Assembly: GCA_035079385.1 (NCBI GenBank)
Contig: JAVHKY010000054.1
Location: 6,425,501 to 6,489,500, forward strand
DNA: 64,000 nucleotides
Origin: Aspidiotus rigidus
Lineage: Eukaryota > Arthropoda > Insecta > Hemiptera > Diaspididae
Reading direction: 5' to 3'
This document shows positions 26,925-38,560 of this stretch, piece by piece. The position numbers and the translations under genes are program-made. Every line of letters starts with the position of its first letter. Position 1 is the stretch's first letter. The notes beneath the pieces are model-generated. The model was given only the letters and a program-made list of their open reading frames with translations. It did not search any database and had not been told where the DNA came from.

Positions 26925-27209
26925 AGATACTATTTGAATGAATTTGAGTATACGTGCACTGCTGTTCATTGAATCTCCAGATGTTTCATACAAAAAATGT
27001 TCATCATTAGTTCTACTTTTGTTAAAAATATCGCAAAAGCTTAACATTCAAAGGGTTCTTCTAATATTTATCAAAGTTTGCAAAATCCTATATAAACAAG
27101 CACTATGCGCGCCAGCAGAGTAGCAGCTTGCAAATGTAAATTTCCCATATATACGTCATCACAAAAATGGTCTATTGCTCACGGGTGCCCTTTTGACAGA
27201 TAACTCCTC
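26536..27209. mobile_element. Second overlapping TIR element (674 bp)
   Basis: Another left terminus begins at 26536 and a matching right terminus ends at 27209; both run into GGGCACCCGTGAGCAATAG and its complement. It overlaps the 26103-26924 copy, so one copy was probably inserted into or recombined with another. Confidence 0.65.
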
Positions 27210-28860
27210 AAATGAAGTTTGTAATGCTCTATGTAATGTTTGTGACAGGTGATCGTCTGCAAGAAGGGGTGCAATAATTATGTTGCTACAACACATCCAT
27301 CAATTGAGTAAGATTAGATGAGCACAGACAGCGATACATTTTGGTGCACAAGGATTGCAAATACCATGTTATATCAAACTAGATCTGAGCAGCCCAACGT
27401 ATACCAAGGTATAGCTTTGTTTATGTAAATTCTCATATTTAGTTTTAAATTAAAAGAACCACATAGGTATACTAATTGCAGATTGATAGATTCCGAGGAA
27501 GTTATGATTCTTAAGCCACACAAAAAATTGATGCATTCAACCAAATCATCAATATAAATGGTACAATGAGATACCCACCTACAATACAATGATCTTGTAA
27601 GTAAGTACTCAATGTATTCCTGTGTTTTCAATCGTTTTCCACACCCCATAAAGGCTTTGAAATTATCAGATATACTGAACTAAGTTAATTGGCCAGACAT
27701 ACTTATTATTGATTCCTGCGTAATATCTTTTTTCTTATTCAAAGATATTTTCAGTGAGCTCTTCTGAAGAGTTGATTCCAACCTATTTTTCATCAGACTA
27801 TTTTGATCACGGTGTAAGATGATTTTGATTGAATTTTGGGACATGTTGAGTAAGAATAGTTGTAAGTGTGTGAATTTTGACCATAACTATAATTTTTATT
27901 GTAATTGTATCGCTCATGACTTCAAAAGTTTCTTTCTATCCTGTTTACAAGCCCAAGCAAGCAGTGCGGTTATTTGTAAAATTCTCGTAGGCAGCAAAAT
28001 TTCTACAAAACAAATTTCTTTTTAAAAACCCAAGATATGACCTTTATTTTTCTGAAGTCAGTGTTGTGTACAAGATTCTGTGTTTTACTTGCCACAACTT
28101 ATTCTATATGGAGGAGACCCCTCAACTTCTGAAGGAGAGAGTCAATCAACACCAATACAAGAATGATGTGGAGAATTGAAATACTCGCATCACTGTAGCC
28201 TCTCATTCTGTTAATACTAGACATAAATTTGTTTTGATCAGATAAGTATAATTATGGTGGGTTGGGAAAATAACGATAAGATAAGAAACAAAAAACATCG
28301 GAGAGACTTTGTCAATTAATTGACATATGTGACGTGGTAAGTTTCAACCCGGACGTTTCTAATCTCGCGGAATACTTATAATTTGTCACTCGTTACAGAA
28401 GATAGGATCATATTTAGCTTGATTGATAAGTGATTGGTATTAATAGAAGAAAATTTGTGTACTACACACGCTACTGAGTGAGTGTTTTTTTCTCATATTT
28501 TTGAAGCTGCCTATTTGACAATTTCAAAGGTAGAGGCATCTCCTTATGGTAATTCACGTACAAAAAAGTTTGTTTATTTTCTAACTTCTAAAACATCGAG
28601 GAAAAATTCACCAGCCTACCTTTCTGATTAAAGGGGGGGGGGGGCGACCTTCGAGAATATTTCGTCACAATCAATCAATTTGTCGGGCGTTATGTTGTGG
28701 AGGATTTTGATGCCGTTGCGCATAGAAACTCACTAATCTTCAGTTAGGCCTTTAGACCTATATGTGAAAAAGGAGGCTTCTACTGTCATTTCGTCAAACA
28801 CAAATTATTTGAACTTGAAACAAAATAAAATCGTATTTATAATATTCAATGAGATAACAA
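27210..28860. other. Intergenic DNA without a supported gene
   Basis: AT-rich, with only short shadow frames. One uninterrupted run of 12 G lies at about 28633-28644. I see no further structure. Confidence 0.45.
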
Positions 28861-28867
28861 TCTGACA

Positions 28868-28873
28868 TTTATT
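28868..28873 (-). terminator. Polyadenylation signal of the secreted-protein gene
   Basis: TTTATT on the plus strand reads AATAAA on the minus strand, 115 bases after the stop codon at 28988. Confidence 0.45.
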
Positions 28874-28987
28874 TGCTTGTAACAACTTCGTTCTACAATG
28901 TGTACTTATAATATATTTAAATTGAGAACTTTTGTCACTCCTAGAATCAAAAGACATAGTTTTTTTAAAAGACCGCGTTCATCAATA

Positions 28988-30166
28988 TCATCTATTGGTT
29001 TCAAACCGAGTTGATAAGCGTTCAGGCCTTAAAGATTCTGAGCTAGGCGTGTATAAAAGTTTGTAACTAAGATCGGGGAATTCATTATTTCCAATTGTAT
29101 AATCTCTCTCTGTGAATGTTTTTGCGGAAATGATGCTTTTAGTTGTAGCATTGGAAATCAATATCGTGGGACCTGTAATATGGTGATGCTGAAAATTAGG
29201 TGTGTCTAAAATATTCTCAGGAATATGATTGGGAGTGGACATAGCAGGGTGAGTTGTAGTGCTCTTCCTTTCGTCGTACCAATCATTGGGAGTAGCGAGT
29301 GAAGAGAGGGAAATGTTCTTTGGGGTAACGTACGCGAGTTTTTCAGTGACATTTCGTGGACTTATTAACAAGATAGTAGTTCTATTGCGCATAATAAATA
29401 AACGACATGTTAAATTTCCTGCATAAGGCTTTGGGCTACGAATCGGACTGAACCATTGAAATCGTTTTGGCCGAGGCGGTTTTCGGGTACCATAAGATCC
29501 ACGAGTGCCGCGTGAAATTCTAACTCGCGAACCATTAGCAATTGCTTCGCCACTCTTTGTATGCCATCGAAAATAAGGTGAACGTCGACTGCGAAACTCG
29601 TTGTTTACAAGGCGTGTACGACGACTTCCTGTAAACGTCTTAAATGTTTTGACAAAATATGTCCGACTGGTTCCATTCCACTTTGTAGGACCATGTCTTC
29701 GACTTCTGGTTTCGCCGAACAATGTAGGCTCATTGTCTGAAATCATCTTAGGCCTTCCAAATCCTGGCGGCACGCTGTGGTGAGTTCCGTTCTTAGACGA
29801 AGGCCAGCGACCAGTGACGAGGCGACGAGTTGTATTTATAGTCGGTCGCCCGCGCGATCTGCTGATGTACTGTTCTCTAGTGGCGAAACGACCAGTCATG
29901 CGTCGACCAGTTCGCTTTTTCAGTTTTGTACTACTTATTGTCCATTCCGGTGTAAGCCAATAGTGTTTCCGAAATAAACTTTTCGTCGATGATTCGTATT
30001 CTTCGGATTCAGAGCCAGATTCTGACGGTATATCAGTCAAAGTCCATGCACCATAAACGTCTCTAGTTGTGAGCTCGGCGTCGTCAGAATCCGAAGAAGA
30101 ATTGGTTAGGGAGGAGGCTTCTATACTTGTAAGCATGCACATAACTGTTGCAAATAGGCCATTCAT
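28988..30166 (-). CDS. Secreted, glycosylatable basic protein, family unknown
   Basis: A single 392-codon coding exon. The N-terminus (MNGLFATVMCMLTSIEASS) is a plausible signal peptide, followed by an acidic Ser/Glu-rich segment (about 20-60), then a long Arg/Lys/Thr-rich region. At least ten N-glycosylation sequons are visible, among them NSS, NTT, NGT (twice), NGS, NLT, NRT, NVT, NIS and NAT, and only two cysteines. The ATG lies two bases after an acceptor (TTTTATCAG), so translation starts at the head of exon 2; the untranslated exon 1 is at about 30262-30365 with a good CTCAC|gtaagt donor and a 93-base intron. I do not recognise a domain. A lineage-specific secreted protein is the best reading. 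It neighbours a gypsy remnant, so a transposon-derived frame cannot be excluded, though the intact frame and signal peptide argue for a host gene. Confidence 0.65.
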   Translation of the reverse strand: MNGLFATVMCMLTSIEASSLTNSSSDSDDAELTTRDVYGAWTLTDIPSESGSESEEYESSTKSLFRKHYWLTPEWTISSTKLKKRTGRRMTGRFATREQYISRSRGRPTINTTRRLVTGRWPSSKNGTHHSVPPGFGRPKMISDNEPTLFGETRSRRHGPTKWNGTSRTYFVKTFKTFTGSRRTRLVNNEFRSRRSPYFRWHTKSGEAIANGSRVRISRGTRGSYGTRKPPRPKRFQWFSPIRSPKPYAGNLTCRLFIMRNRTTILLISPRNVTEKLAYVTPKNISLSSLATPNDWYDERKSTTTHPAMSTPNHIPENILDTPNFQHHHITGPTILISNATTKSIISAKTFTERDYTIGNNEFPDLSYKLLYTPSSESLRPERLSTRFETNR

Positions 30167-30261
30167 ATCTGATAAAACAAACTAGTTTTGTAAATCTGCA
30201 AGAAATATGGGAAGAAATGACAACGCACATGGAACTAAGAACATTTTTATCAATTACTTAC

Positions 30262-30365
30262 GTGAGCTACAAGAAAGATCAGGACGAGAAACAGATTGAA
30301 GGAAGTACTAATCTCCCTTTAAAAATTGATAGGTTTGCGTCCTACCGACACTCAAGAGCGACTTA
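30262..30365 (-). other. Likely 5' untranslated exon of the secreted-protein gene
   Basis: Ends in a consensus donor (CTCAC|gtaagt, GT at 30261-30260), 93 bases before the acceptor next to the start codon. The upstream limit is a guess. Confidence 0.4.
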
Positions 30366-30654
30366 ATGTGTGTAACGTGTTGATCGGATAACGTTTATTC
30401 AGATACTGATAATATGCTTAATACAAATGTACAAGTAGATATGATAATAGCAGCAAATGAAAATTCACAATATTTTTCTCCTCGTCTACGGCCATAAAAG
30501 AAAATCAAACCAGAAAAAAAATTTTGCATGAGAGAATAAAATTCAAGTAACATAAGACATGTAGTTACTTATTTACATGCATTATAAAAATTCATGACAA
30601 GAGGAAGAGGAGAAAAACAAATTTTTTCATACATAATCATCAAGATATCACGGT

Positions 30655-31813
30655 TTACGAATATTTCGGGATGAGAAGTGTTTCGTCAAGTGATCGGCAT
30701 GTACCTATCTTGGGTGACATAGGACAGTAGTCCTGTGTGTTTCTGCACAACTCTTTCTTTCCATTTTGGCGTATCTTGTCTCTCCTAAAATTTACTCGTT
30801 CGCCCTCACTGAACTCACGAGGCTTGGTGTTACGATCGTGAAGTAACTTTATTTTGAATTTATTTAACTCTAACACTGAATGTAAGTCAGCTTTCAGGTG
30901 ATCAAACAACGTGAGTAAGCATAGGCCTAAAAAAAGTTCTGCAGCACGTCGAGAGGCGTGTTACAATGGTTGAAAAACATAATCTGCAAGCGTTTCTCGC
31001 TGTTAGGGAACTAATGCTTTGATTTATTATACCTGCATTTAAAAGTTAGTCTCGACGGTTCGACCGGTTGTTGCAAAGTGTGGATGGAATTTACGCGATT
31101 GACTGCACAAGACTGAAAACTGTAGAAACTCACTCGATGTGAACATGGTACCATTGTCGGAAACGGTTTGTTCACGCACACCGTGAGTGGACATTTCTAA
31201 CCAACGCGAATAGGTGTCTCTATGTCAATAAACGATCATCAATTGGATTAGTAAAATCGACATGAATACGATCCCACGGGACAGAAGGACTATTCCACAA
31301 GATCGGTGGTGTTTCTGGCTCCGTTGGACTGTGTTCCTGACATGAATTACACGTTTTGACCACAGGTTCGATATCGGCATCCAATCGCGGTACGGAACAG
31401 CAATGCAGGTTATAATTGATTTTATTGCTTGTATGCCGGTACGTAGACTGTATGAAGTTTGTTGAGGAACGCAGAACGAAACCTCTCCGGAAATAGTAGG
31501 CGTTAATTTTGTAGCAATATTCCATCTTCTTATGAAAGTTCATCCCGCACTTCATAGTAAGCATGAATGTTGTCTGCGGTTTTCTTGTTGAGGGTTCATC
31601 CCCGCACAAGATAACTCTATCCCCGGTAGTAGCATTACGCAGTGTTTTCTGTGTAACTAAGAAATTTTCAACAAAGTGAAAAGTTATTGCCTTTATTTTA
31701 TAGACGCTGGTAAGTCTTGGACACAGGTAAGCGAGACAATGCATCCACCGTCCCGTTTCTGTCCGGGTACCTGGAATATGCTCATTCTCGTCGTGATATA
31801 ATGCTGAAAACAA
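30655..31813 (-). pseudogene. Degenerate Ty3/gypsy retrotransposon pol (integrase region)
   Basis: On the minus strand, in order: a zinc-binding integrase segment with VVKTCNSCQEHSPTEP and WDRIHVDFTNP (ending near 31220); then, in a changed frame, DTYSRWLEM and VSDNGTMFTSSEF near 31140-31200, the catalytic-core region; then an integrase tail with LLHDRNTKPREFSEGERV near 30800-30860. In intact elements these run as one frame and the core is longer, so this copy has frameshifts and deletions. The upstream part of the first frame reads like an altered RNase H-integrase linker. No LTRs were found. Inactive. Confidence 0.8.
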
Positions 31814-31859
31814 TGCCCAACCTTCAGGGCGGAAAACGGCACGTTTGGGAAGACTGTGT

Positions 31860-32200
31860 TTAGGAATTTTTGAAGAATTGACTGTCCCTGTGCTTCAATG
31901 GGTGCAGGGCCACACTAAGCAGATGTTCTGACCCGCCGCTAATTGATCTGTCGGATCGCGAAAAAATGTTGATTATCCGTGATCCATGACCCGGATTGCT
32001 TTCAATGCACGAGTTCTGACCCGCGATCCAATCCGCTGGGAGACCGATGATTTGAGATCCTCGATTTGAATCGGATTTTTGCGATCCGTACCCAACCCCG
32101 CTAATTTCACGTTCTATTTTGTGTCGTATTTTTACCCTCTTCCCTCCTCATGTAATTTGGCGGTTTGTCCATGCCGTCAGAACGAGTGTCTTTGAAAACT
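31860..32200. other. Diverged repeat-like sequence
   Basis: Contains scattered GATCCG/CGGATC words and two GTTCTGACCCG blocks at about 31925 and 32010, suggesting an old dispersed repeat. No gene. Confidence 0.35.
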
Positions 32201-32211
32201 CGCAGATAGGA

Positions 32212-32510
32212 AATTGAATGTAATGCTTTTTGTAGCGAGTCACGGTTTTCCTAATTATCTCGAGAAATATGACTCCAAAAATGGAAAATTGAAAAAAACA
32301 TTTTCTTCTCTCGTAAATTTCTATCCAGTAAGTCCAATTTCAGATTTTTTTGACGCAAAAATTTGAAATTGACTTTATAGGATGGGAAATTACAAATAGA
32401 TCAATTTTGTGCTCTACAATTTTACTTTTGGAATGATATGTGTATTTCCCGAGATATTGAAGGAAACCGCGACGGGCTGCATAAGACATAACATTCAACT
32501 TCCCGCCAGT
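32212..32510. repeat. Diverged foldback (about 75-bp arms)
   Basis: ATCTCGAGAAATATGACTCC near 32258 pairs with a similar inverted block near 32430-32465, and flanking GGTTTTCC/GGAAACC words also pair. Arms carry several mismatches. Confidence 0.5.
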
Positions 32511-32778
32511 TGAAGTGTAAACCTATTTCCCAGAGTATTGTAAGCAGGTGAAAGCCAAAAGCCAAAATAAAAATTCAGCTGAATTTTTACTGATAAGAGA
32601 GAGGCTGAAAGTAAGCTTCATTTAAACCGTTGTAAGCCAGAAGCCAAAATAAGCCAAATTTTTCTCGTTTTTAACGGAGTAAAAGCCTCGCGCGATACGA
32701 ACTTAACATATTTTTTCGGGTGTGAAAGTCAGCACGTAGTCGCAGTCCACATCCGGCAGTCCGCACAGGTTTCTACTA

Positions 32779-33299
32779 CAGTAAAAGCCGCTTATTATCA
32801 TGACGTTGGGCGGAGCAAATTTTATGATACAAAGCGGCGTATTCTAAAAAATGATGACAAGAAGAAAGAAAAAAATCTGAAAATCTGAAAATTTTACATT
32901 AAAAATTTGAAAAAGTGATTTGAGAACTTTTTTTCACTCTAATATATTACGTGTACATAAAAATAATCAGGAAACGGTAATAATTGGCGAAAATTGACTT
33001 GAAATGATGGATTTTAACCAAAACCAATAGAATGTTGGACAAAATTTGCCAGAATACTAAAAATAAGTCATTCAAAAGAATAAAAATAGCGAAAATTGAT
33101 AACTTTTAACAAGAAATCGACAAATTCTTAATAAAAATTAGCATTTGTGATTGGACATTTATTACAATAAGCGACTTGCCAATTATAATAGCCGGCAAAA
33201 TTCCAATGTATTTGTAGACGGCCGGACGGGACTTGCTTCTTTTTATGACATAAAGCGAATTATGCTACTATCAGACTTTATAATAAGCGGCTTTTACTG
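32779..33299. mobile_element. Tc1/mariner-type MITE (521 bp)
   Basis: Ends CAGTAAAAGCCGCTTATTAT and its reverse complement, flanked on both sides by TA (32777-32778 and 33300-33301). TA duplication and CAGT ends fit the Tc1/mariner superfamily. Non-coding interior. Confidence 0.8.
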
Positions 33300-33735
33300 T
33301 AACGCGCATGCGCGATAACGCAACATTACTTTAACAACGACGAGCGGCGGAGTACAGCTGGCGTACGTTCTGTGTTTTGACTGGTTTTGGCACAGTATTA
33401 CCTTTGTACTCCGATAAAAAAAAAATAATAATACACGCGGAAGGGTAAAGATCGGGTGAAGGTCAATCATCCGAAAAAAATTTTTGTCAAAGGCCAAGTG
33501 TACTTAGCATTGAGCAGAGTAAAATCTCTTGATGGCCTATGTGTGACGGACTTGCATGGGGATCATCTTTTGAAAAATCCGCATGACAAAATTTCCCTAG
33601 GCAAACTGCAAAGGTCAAGAAATATGTAAATACAGCTGAAAGTCAATGTACTTTGTAAGTATTTTTCTAACTCAGTGACATCAAATAAATTGAATTTCAA
33701 TTTTTGTTTTTACTAGCCATTAAAAAAAGTGAAAA

Positions 33736-34145
33736 ATAAAATTTTTAATTAAAAAAAATAAAAACAGAGAAAAGCCTCGATGATATTTTACTAGTTGAAT
33801 ATGAAAATTGCAATCAAAAGTTATAAACAAGTTAATTATGTAATCCTGCCCGATTTGTTCCCATAACTAATAAATGTTACAGGCTTTGCTCGGTGGTTCA
33901 TTTACAGTACTATAGAAGAAAAGAACATATTTTAAAATTTTAGTAATTGTATTTATAATAAAAATTGATACCAATTTCTCGTAAGACCACCGAGCAAAAC
34001 CTGAAATATTTATTAGTTATGGGAACAAATCAGTCAGGGTTACATAATTAACTTGTTTATAACTTTTGATTGCAATTTTCATATTTAACTATTAAAATAT
34101 CGTCGAGGCTTTTCTCCGCTTTCATTTTTTTTAATTGAAATTTTT
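33736..34145. repeat. Foldback element, arms about 150 bp
   Basis: The left arm (to about 33900) and right arm (from about 33985) share inverted blocks including AAAAGCCTCGATGATATTTT, GAAAATTGCAATCAAAAGTT and TTAGTTATGGGAACAAAT. A 90-base loop separates them. No coding capacity. Confidence 0.7.
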
Positions 34146-34437
34146 TTTAGCTTTCCTGATTCCCGAAAAATAGGAAAATACACTAATTAGGTGTTCAAAT
34201 TCCAGGTTCAACTCGCTCTTCTCTCCAGGACAGACTGGCTGTGCGATTCAGTTCACTTCAGCCCTTCAGCATATAAGCCTGTGGTGCAGTCATCCAAGGG
34301 AGATGAACACAAACTGGAGAATAGCCAAGAATGACCAAAAAAAAAGAATTCATCACAGTTCACTTGTTTGTTAATGACAAAAATTATACAAAATATCCTT
34401 TAAAATTACAGTAAAACCTCGATATACTGCAATTCAA

Positions 34438-35403
34438 TCTCTTCTTCTAATATATAAAGCAGAAAGTTTGTCCGTCTGTCTGTCGTCCTGTCCGTTTATA
34501 ACTCGAGAACTACTGGGCCGATCGCTTTCAAACTTTCAGGATATATTGTCCTCATCCCAGAGCAGCACATAGACTCATAAAAATAAAAATTTGACGGGGA
34601 GGTGCTGAGTAATTTCAAAAAAGGGCGAAAACAATGACTTTTTTCAATATAAAAAAACGTGGTGGTGTAGCTTGCCATGTACGTTAGACCTACGCGCGTT
34701 GAGTGGCGCAGTTTCGAGAATTGAATTATTGTGATAACTCGAGTATAACTCATTTTTATGAAAAATTGAAGAGAACAAAAATTGTAGCCCCTGTAATTTC
34801 CTTTCGAATGAGCCCGGTTCCAGATTTTTAGGAGGAAATTTTGTGACTACAGTATTCGCTGTACTTCCATACTAAGCAAGTTATTTTATTCACAGTTTTA
34901 AAAACACCTACATAAAGGATTTTACATCCGGTATCTCATACAAGAACCAATGTCTAGACACGGTGCGCACTGCGTATGGGCTAGCGGAAATTACCCTTTT
35001 TTTTACCTGTTGTCCGTGTGTTTTCTTAGGGACTGGCAAAATGTCAATGGATTTGTCTGTATTCTGCTGCGATGAATACAGGCTTCACACGTTAAGTCAG
35101 CTCTCAAGTGAATTAGTGTGTAAAAAATTTAATTTGGTGATTTTATTTTTGTGCGACTCGGAACTTTGATATATTTTTATAAGTACAGTCGCAGTTTTTG
35201 GTGTCTATTTTCTTATTTTTGAACTGAATAGTTGTGAATTTTGCAAAACTCTTTCCACTGTTTCTTTTTTAAAAATTCATCTGAATTCCAAGATACCTAC
35301 AAAACACACATACCTACAAGATACAGATACCTATAAAACACAGATATCTACTCAACACACAGCTAGCGGTCAGGCGCGCCGGAGGCGCGTCGCCAACCGC
35401 TAG
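34438..35403 (+). mobile_element. Non-autonomous Helitron (966 bp)
   Basis: The 5' end is TCTCTTCTTCTAATATATAA followed by the GTTTGTCCGTCTGTCTGT stretch that many arthropod Helitrons carry. The 3' end is a GC-rich hairpin (GCGCGCC, loop GGA, GGCGCGT) about ten bases before the terminal CTAG (35400-35403). The host bases are A on the left and T on the right, so it sits between A and T with no target duplication, as Helitrons do. No replication-initiator or helicase is encoded. Confidence 0.85.
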
Positions 35404-35615
35404 TAGACTATAAGAAGCATTCATACTAAACTAAGGTTCTTGTCTCACTCAGTGCTGTCGATAGGGAAAAAATGATACAGAAATCACAAAGTTTAAACCA
35501 AAGTAGTTTAAACTTTGTCCAGTTCAAATATAAAATTCAAATGTTGAAAAAATTGAAAATGTAGAAACAGGAAAAAAATCTTTGAGTAAAAGTTGAAAAT
35601 ATTAATGATTAAAAT

Positions 35616-36174
35616 TAGTGATGGGTCACCTCCGAAGGTACAACCGGTACTACCGGTTGTTTTCTACTTCCGGTTGTCAAACTACCGGTAGTTCTGCATT
35701 TTTATTAAAATCTGGAGAATTGGTACTTACGTCACTACATATCAATATCAAGGATCTGCAAAACAAGGTCTTTTATTGAAGAGATGAAAATGTTTTTCTC
35801 TTAATTGTGTGATTCAAGCATTAGATAATACATCCAGCTCTGCCACTCTTATCTATGAGAAATTGTAGTCTAAGAAGTAAAGAACTCTGCACTGGACTGC
35901 AGATTCATCTTTGTAAGATTTAGTTTAATGCAACAAAACAAAGAACACCATCTTTTTTCAACTTCTGCAGTTTAATTGGTCACCTCCGGAGGTACAACCG
36001 GTACTATCAATAGTTTTTTAAATTCCGCGCCAAAATTGCAAAAATTTCATCTACAACCGGTACTATCGGTACTACCGGTTGTTTTTGCTGGTAACCTCCG
36101 GTCTACCGGTAGTGAACCTTGAAGGACTACCGGTCTACCGGTTGTTTCAAACTGCCGGTTTTTACCCATCACTA
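35616..36174. mobile_element. hAT-type MITE (559 bp) with internal ACCGGT repeats
   Basis: Terminal inverted repeat TAGTGATGGGT at both ends, flanked by a perfect 8-base duplication ATTAAAAT at 35608-35615 and 36175-36182. Eight-base duplications and this type of end fit the hAT superfamily. Inside are many ACCGGT palindromes in a TACTACCGGTTGT context, and a block GGTCACCTCCG...GGTACAACCGGTACT near both 35626 and 35977. Non-coding. Confidence 0.85.
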
Positions 36175-36182
36175 ATTAAAAT

Positions 36183-37480
36183 ACCCTCTAGTAATTTTTT
36201 ATTCCTAACAGATCCCTGAATCCTTCCAGGCTCCCTTCCACATATCATCCTTAATTCAAAGGATTTTCCTTTCTCTCCATTCAGGACAATCAAGTGTTAC
36301 ATTTGCTTAGTAACTATGCAAATAAATTTTTCAAAATTTTTATATGGGCATTCTTCGCCATGATTTTTATTATTTCAACTTCTTCAGTAGACACTAACGT
36401 TTCTTTTGATTGTAAAAGTATATGTAAATCAGCATCTATTTCTTCAAATACAAGTTCGTTTATCTTGTCTATAGGGTGACCTAGTTTGTTTCTAGCCTTT
36501 CTGATTCGGTCTTCAACAGTCAGCCTGTGGGAAATGCGAAAGGGGGGGAATAGCTAGAATGACTTTGCTGCAGTGGAAGACGTGCTGAAAACTCAATCTG
36601 AAGAAAATATCGAGACGTACATGAGATAGAATAATATATTTATTTTAATGAAGAGTGAAAGAAGTACACAAAATTACGTTTGTTCGGCGCTCGGCGGTAC
36701 AGCTCATTGGGAACCTAACGGACAGAGAATAAAACATCTATCCGTCAGTCTCGCGAACGAGAGTGTTAATCATTAGAAATAAAAGAAGATTAAGAGAGTC
36801 GTAGATCGTGCAAGTCCTTAACGGGTCGAACCAGAATAATAAGAAGAGTCGAATTTGTCTAAGAATAAGTACTTACCTCGAGGGGGACCATAATATACTG
36901 CTGCGGAGTCGTGTCCATTATAATCGTGCGAGTCTGAAGAAATATTTTCGAGTTACGCGAACTATAGTTTTAAAAGTTGTACGAGGGATTCTGGCGGGCT
37001 ACATCGAAATGGGTCAATTTTCATTGCTATGGATTTTCTTAATAAGTTTGTCGGCCGCGTATTACTCTTCAACTTCGGAGAGGAGTTGAAGTCGAAAATG
37101 ACAGATTTTCGACACAGCCTTTGCTTCTTAAAATTCCTGAATTCCTGGAACTTGTTTTTAATTTCCGTTGGCGAGCTTGATTTTCCGGTTGTCAGACCAT
37201 ACCTTCGACTGAAAGGATCTTCCGCATGTATTGATATCAAGTTTGCGTTAATTAATTTGATAGCTTCACGAACATGAAAAATCACTCGAGCTGTAAGAAC
37301 TGGTCATGTCTCTATAAAACTAATACACGATTGAGGTGATTTAAAATGTACTACAGTATATGAAAATAGTTATTTATTATACAAGGTCCTAAAGCAAGTG
37401 ACTTATCACGAGCTGGTGGACCGTGTATAATACAAATTTTTTTAATACGTTCAAATGACGTGCAATTTACGTGCAAATTT
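36183..37480. other. Intergenic DNA without a supported gene
   Basis: Several short frames, none convincing. About 36690-37000 is richer in G and C and contains clusters of CGAAC/CGTCG, but no protein or RNA family was recognised. Confidence 0.4.
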
Positions 37481-37510
37481 TGTACCCAGGGTATAACCCG
37501 TAACTTGAAC

Positions 37511-37625
37511 CTGTGGCTAAACCAGCCAGTTTATCTACCGAAAATGGCTACCTGTGACTAAAACATCTAGTTTACCTACTGGTCCGCCCTGTGACTAAAA
37601 TAGCTAGTTTACCTATCAAAAACAG
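37511..37625. repeat. Degenerate tandem repeat, about 3 units
   Basis: The phrase CCTGTGACTAAAA (first copy CCTGTGGCTAAAC) followed by CTAGTTTACCTA occurs three times about 45 bases apart. Confidence 0.6.
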
Positions 37626-38189
37626 TTTTACCAGCCAAAAAAAAAAACACACTTTAATCACGAAAGGATCTTAAATTAGACTACAACCTTATTGATAGTA
37701 TTTATCAATTCATCGAAAGAGATTTTTTCATTTCTTCATAAGATCGTTTCAGTTCTTTGTAGGACTCTTTTATTTTGTTCAACGGATCTCCTAATTTCAC
37801 AGTGACATATATAATTATACATTCCATCTGGAGAGAATGGACATAATACCTTTTCGTCTCCAGAATTGAACCAGGAGATTAGTACAGGTAGCTTAAGCTA
37901 CAGTTTACTACACTTACACTAGATCAAGATTGGGGGCGAACGAGCGGAGCGAATGAGCCCCAGAACCGCGAGTGAGCCCCAGGTAGCTCAACGTACAGGC
38001 TCCTTCGCCCCGGGTACCTTAATGTACAGTATCCTAGACCTAACTCTGCAAATGAGCGGAGCAAATTCAAAAGTACGTAACTGCTAAAGATGGACAGGAA
38101 TTATGATAGACATGAATTTAATCTTCATTTATTTGACTCTGCCAGGATATATTTTAATGTCCATGCAGTGATTGAGTTGAGGGTTTTTT
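37626..38189. other. Intergenic DNA with short GAGCGGAGCGAA repeats
   Basis: No gene. Around 37930-38065 the words GAGCGGAGC and GAGCCCC recur, typical of a small degenerate repeat. Confidence 0.4.
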
Positions 38190-38556
38190 AAAAACGACGG
38201 CTTCCTTATCGAAGTTAAGCGAGGAACGCAGGAAACCTGTTTTATGAGTCATATGGGATTTGGTCTTGAGAATTCAAGGAAGCCTAGATCTAGATAAAGC
38301 TAATATAAAGAAGGCCTACATCTACTATAAGCCTAGTATAATATAGTTTGAGAGTCTAAATTTTTCTCGAATCTCGAGCTATATATGATAGGAGGGAGAC
38401 TTGGAAAAATTTTGATTCTCAAGCTATATATGATAGAAGGGGGACTTGGAAAAATTCCTATCATACATGGTTCGAAAGTCGAAATTTTTCTGTTTTTTGT
38501 TGGATGGCGCACGGGAAATTTCTCAAAAAGCCCCCCATAGAACCAATTCCCTGTTA
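38190..38556 (+). repeat. Family A copy
   Basis: Runs from AAAACGACGGCTTCCTTATC to the terminal CCCTGTT, containing two to three copies of the roughly 45-base TATATGATAGG...GACTTGG unit. Its inverted partner is at 43110-43484. Confidence 0.65.
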
Positions 38557-38560
38557 ATAT

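Noticed and set aside
36690..37100. Possible LTR or tRNA-like sequence
   Set aside because: No matching second LTR, primer-binding site or complete tRNA A and B boxes could be seen.
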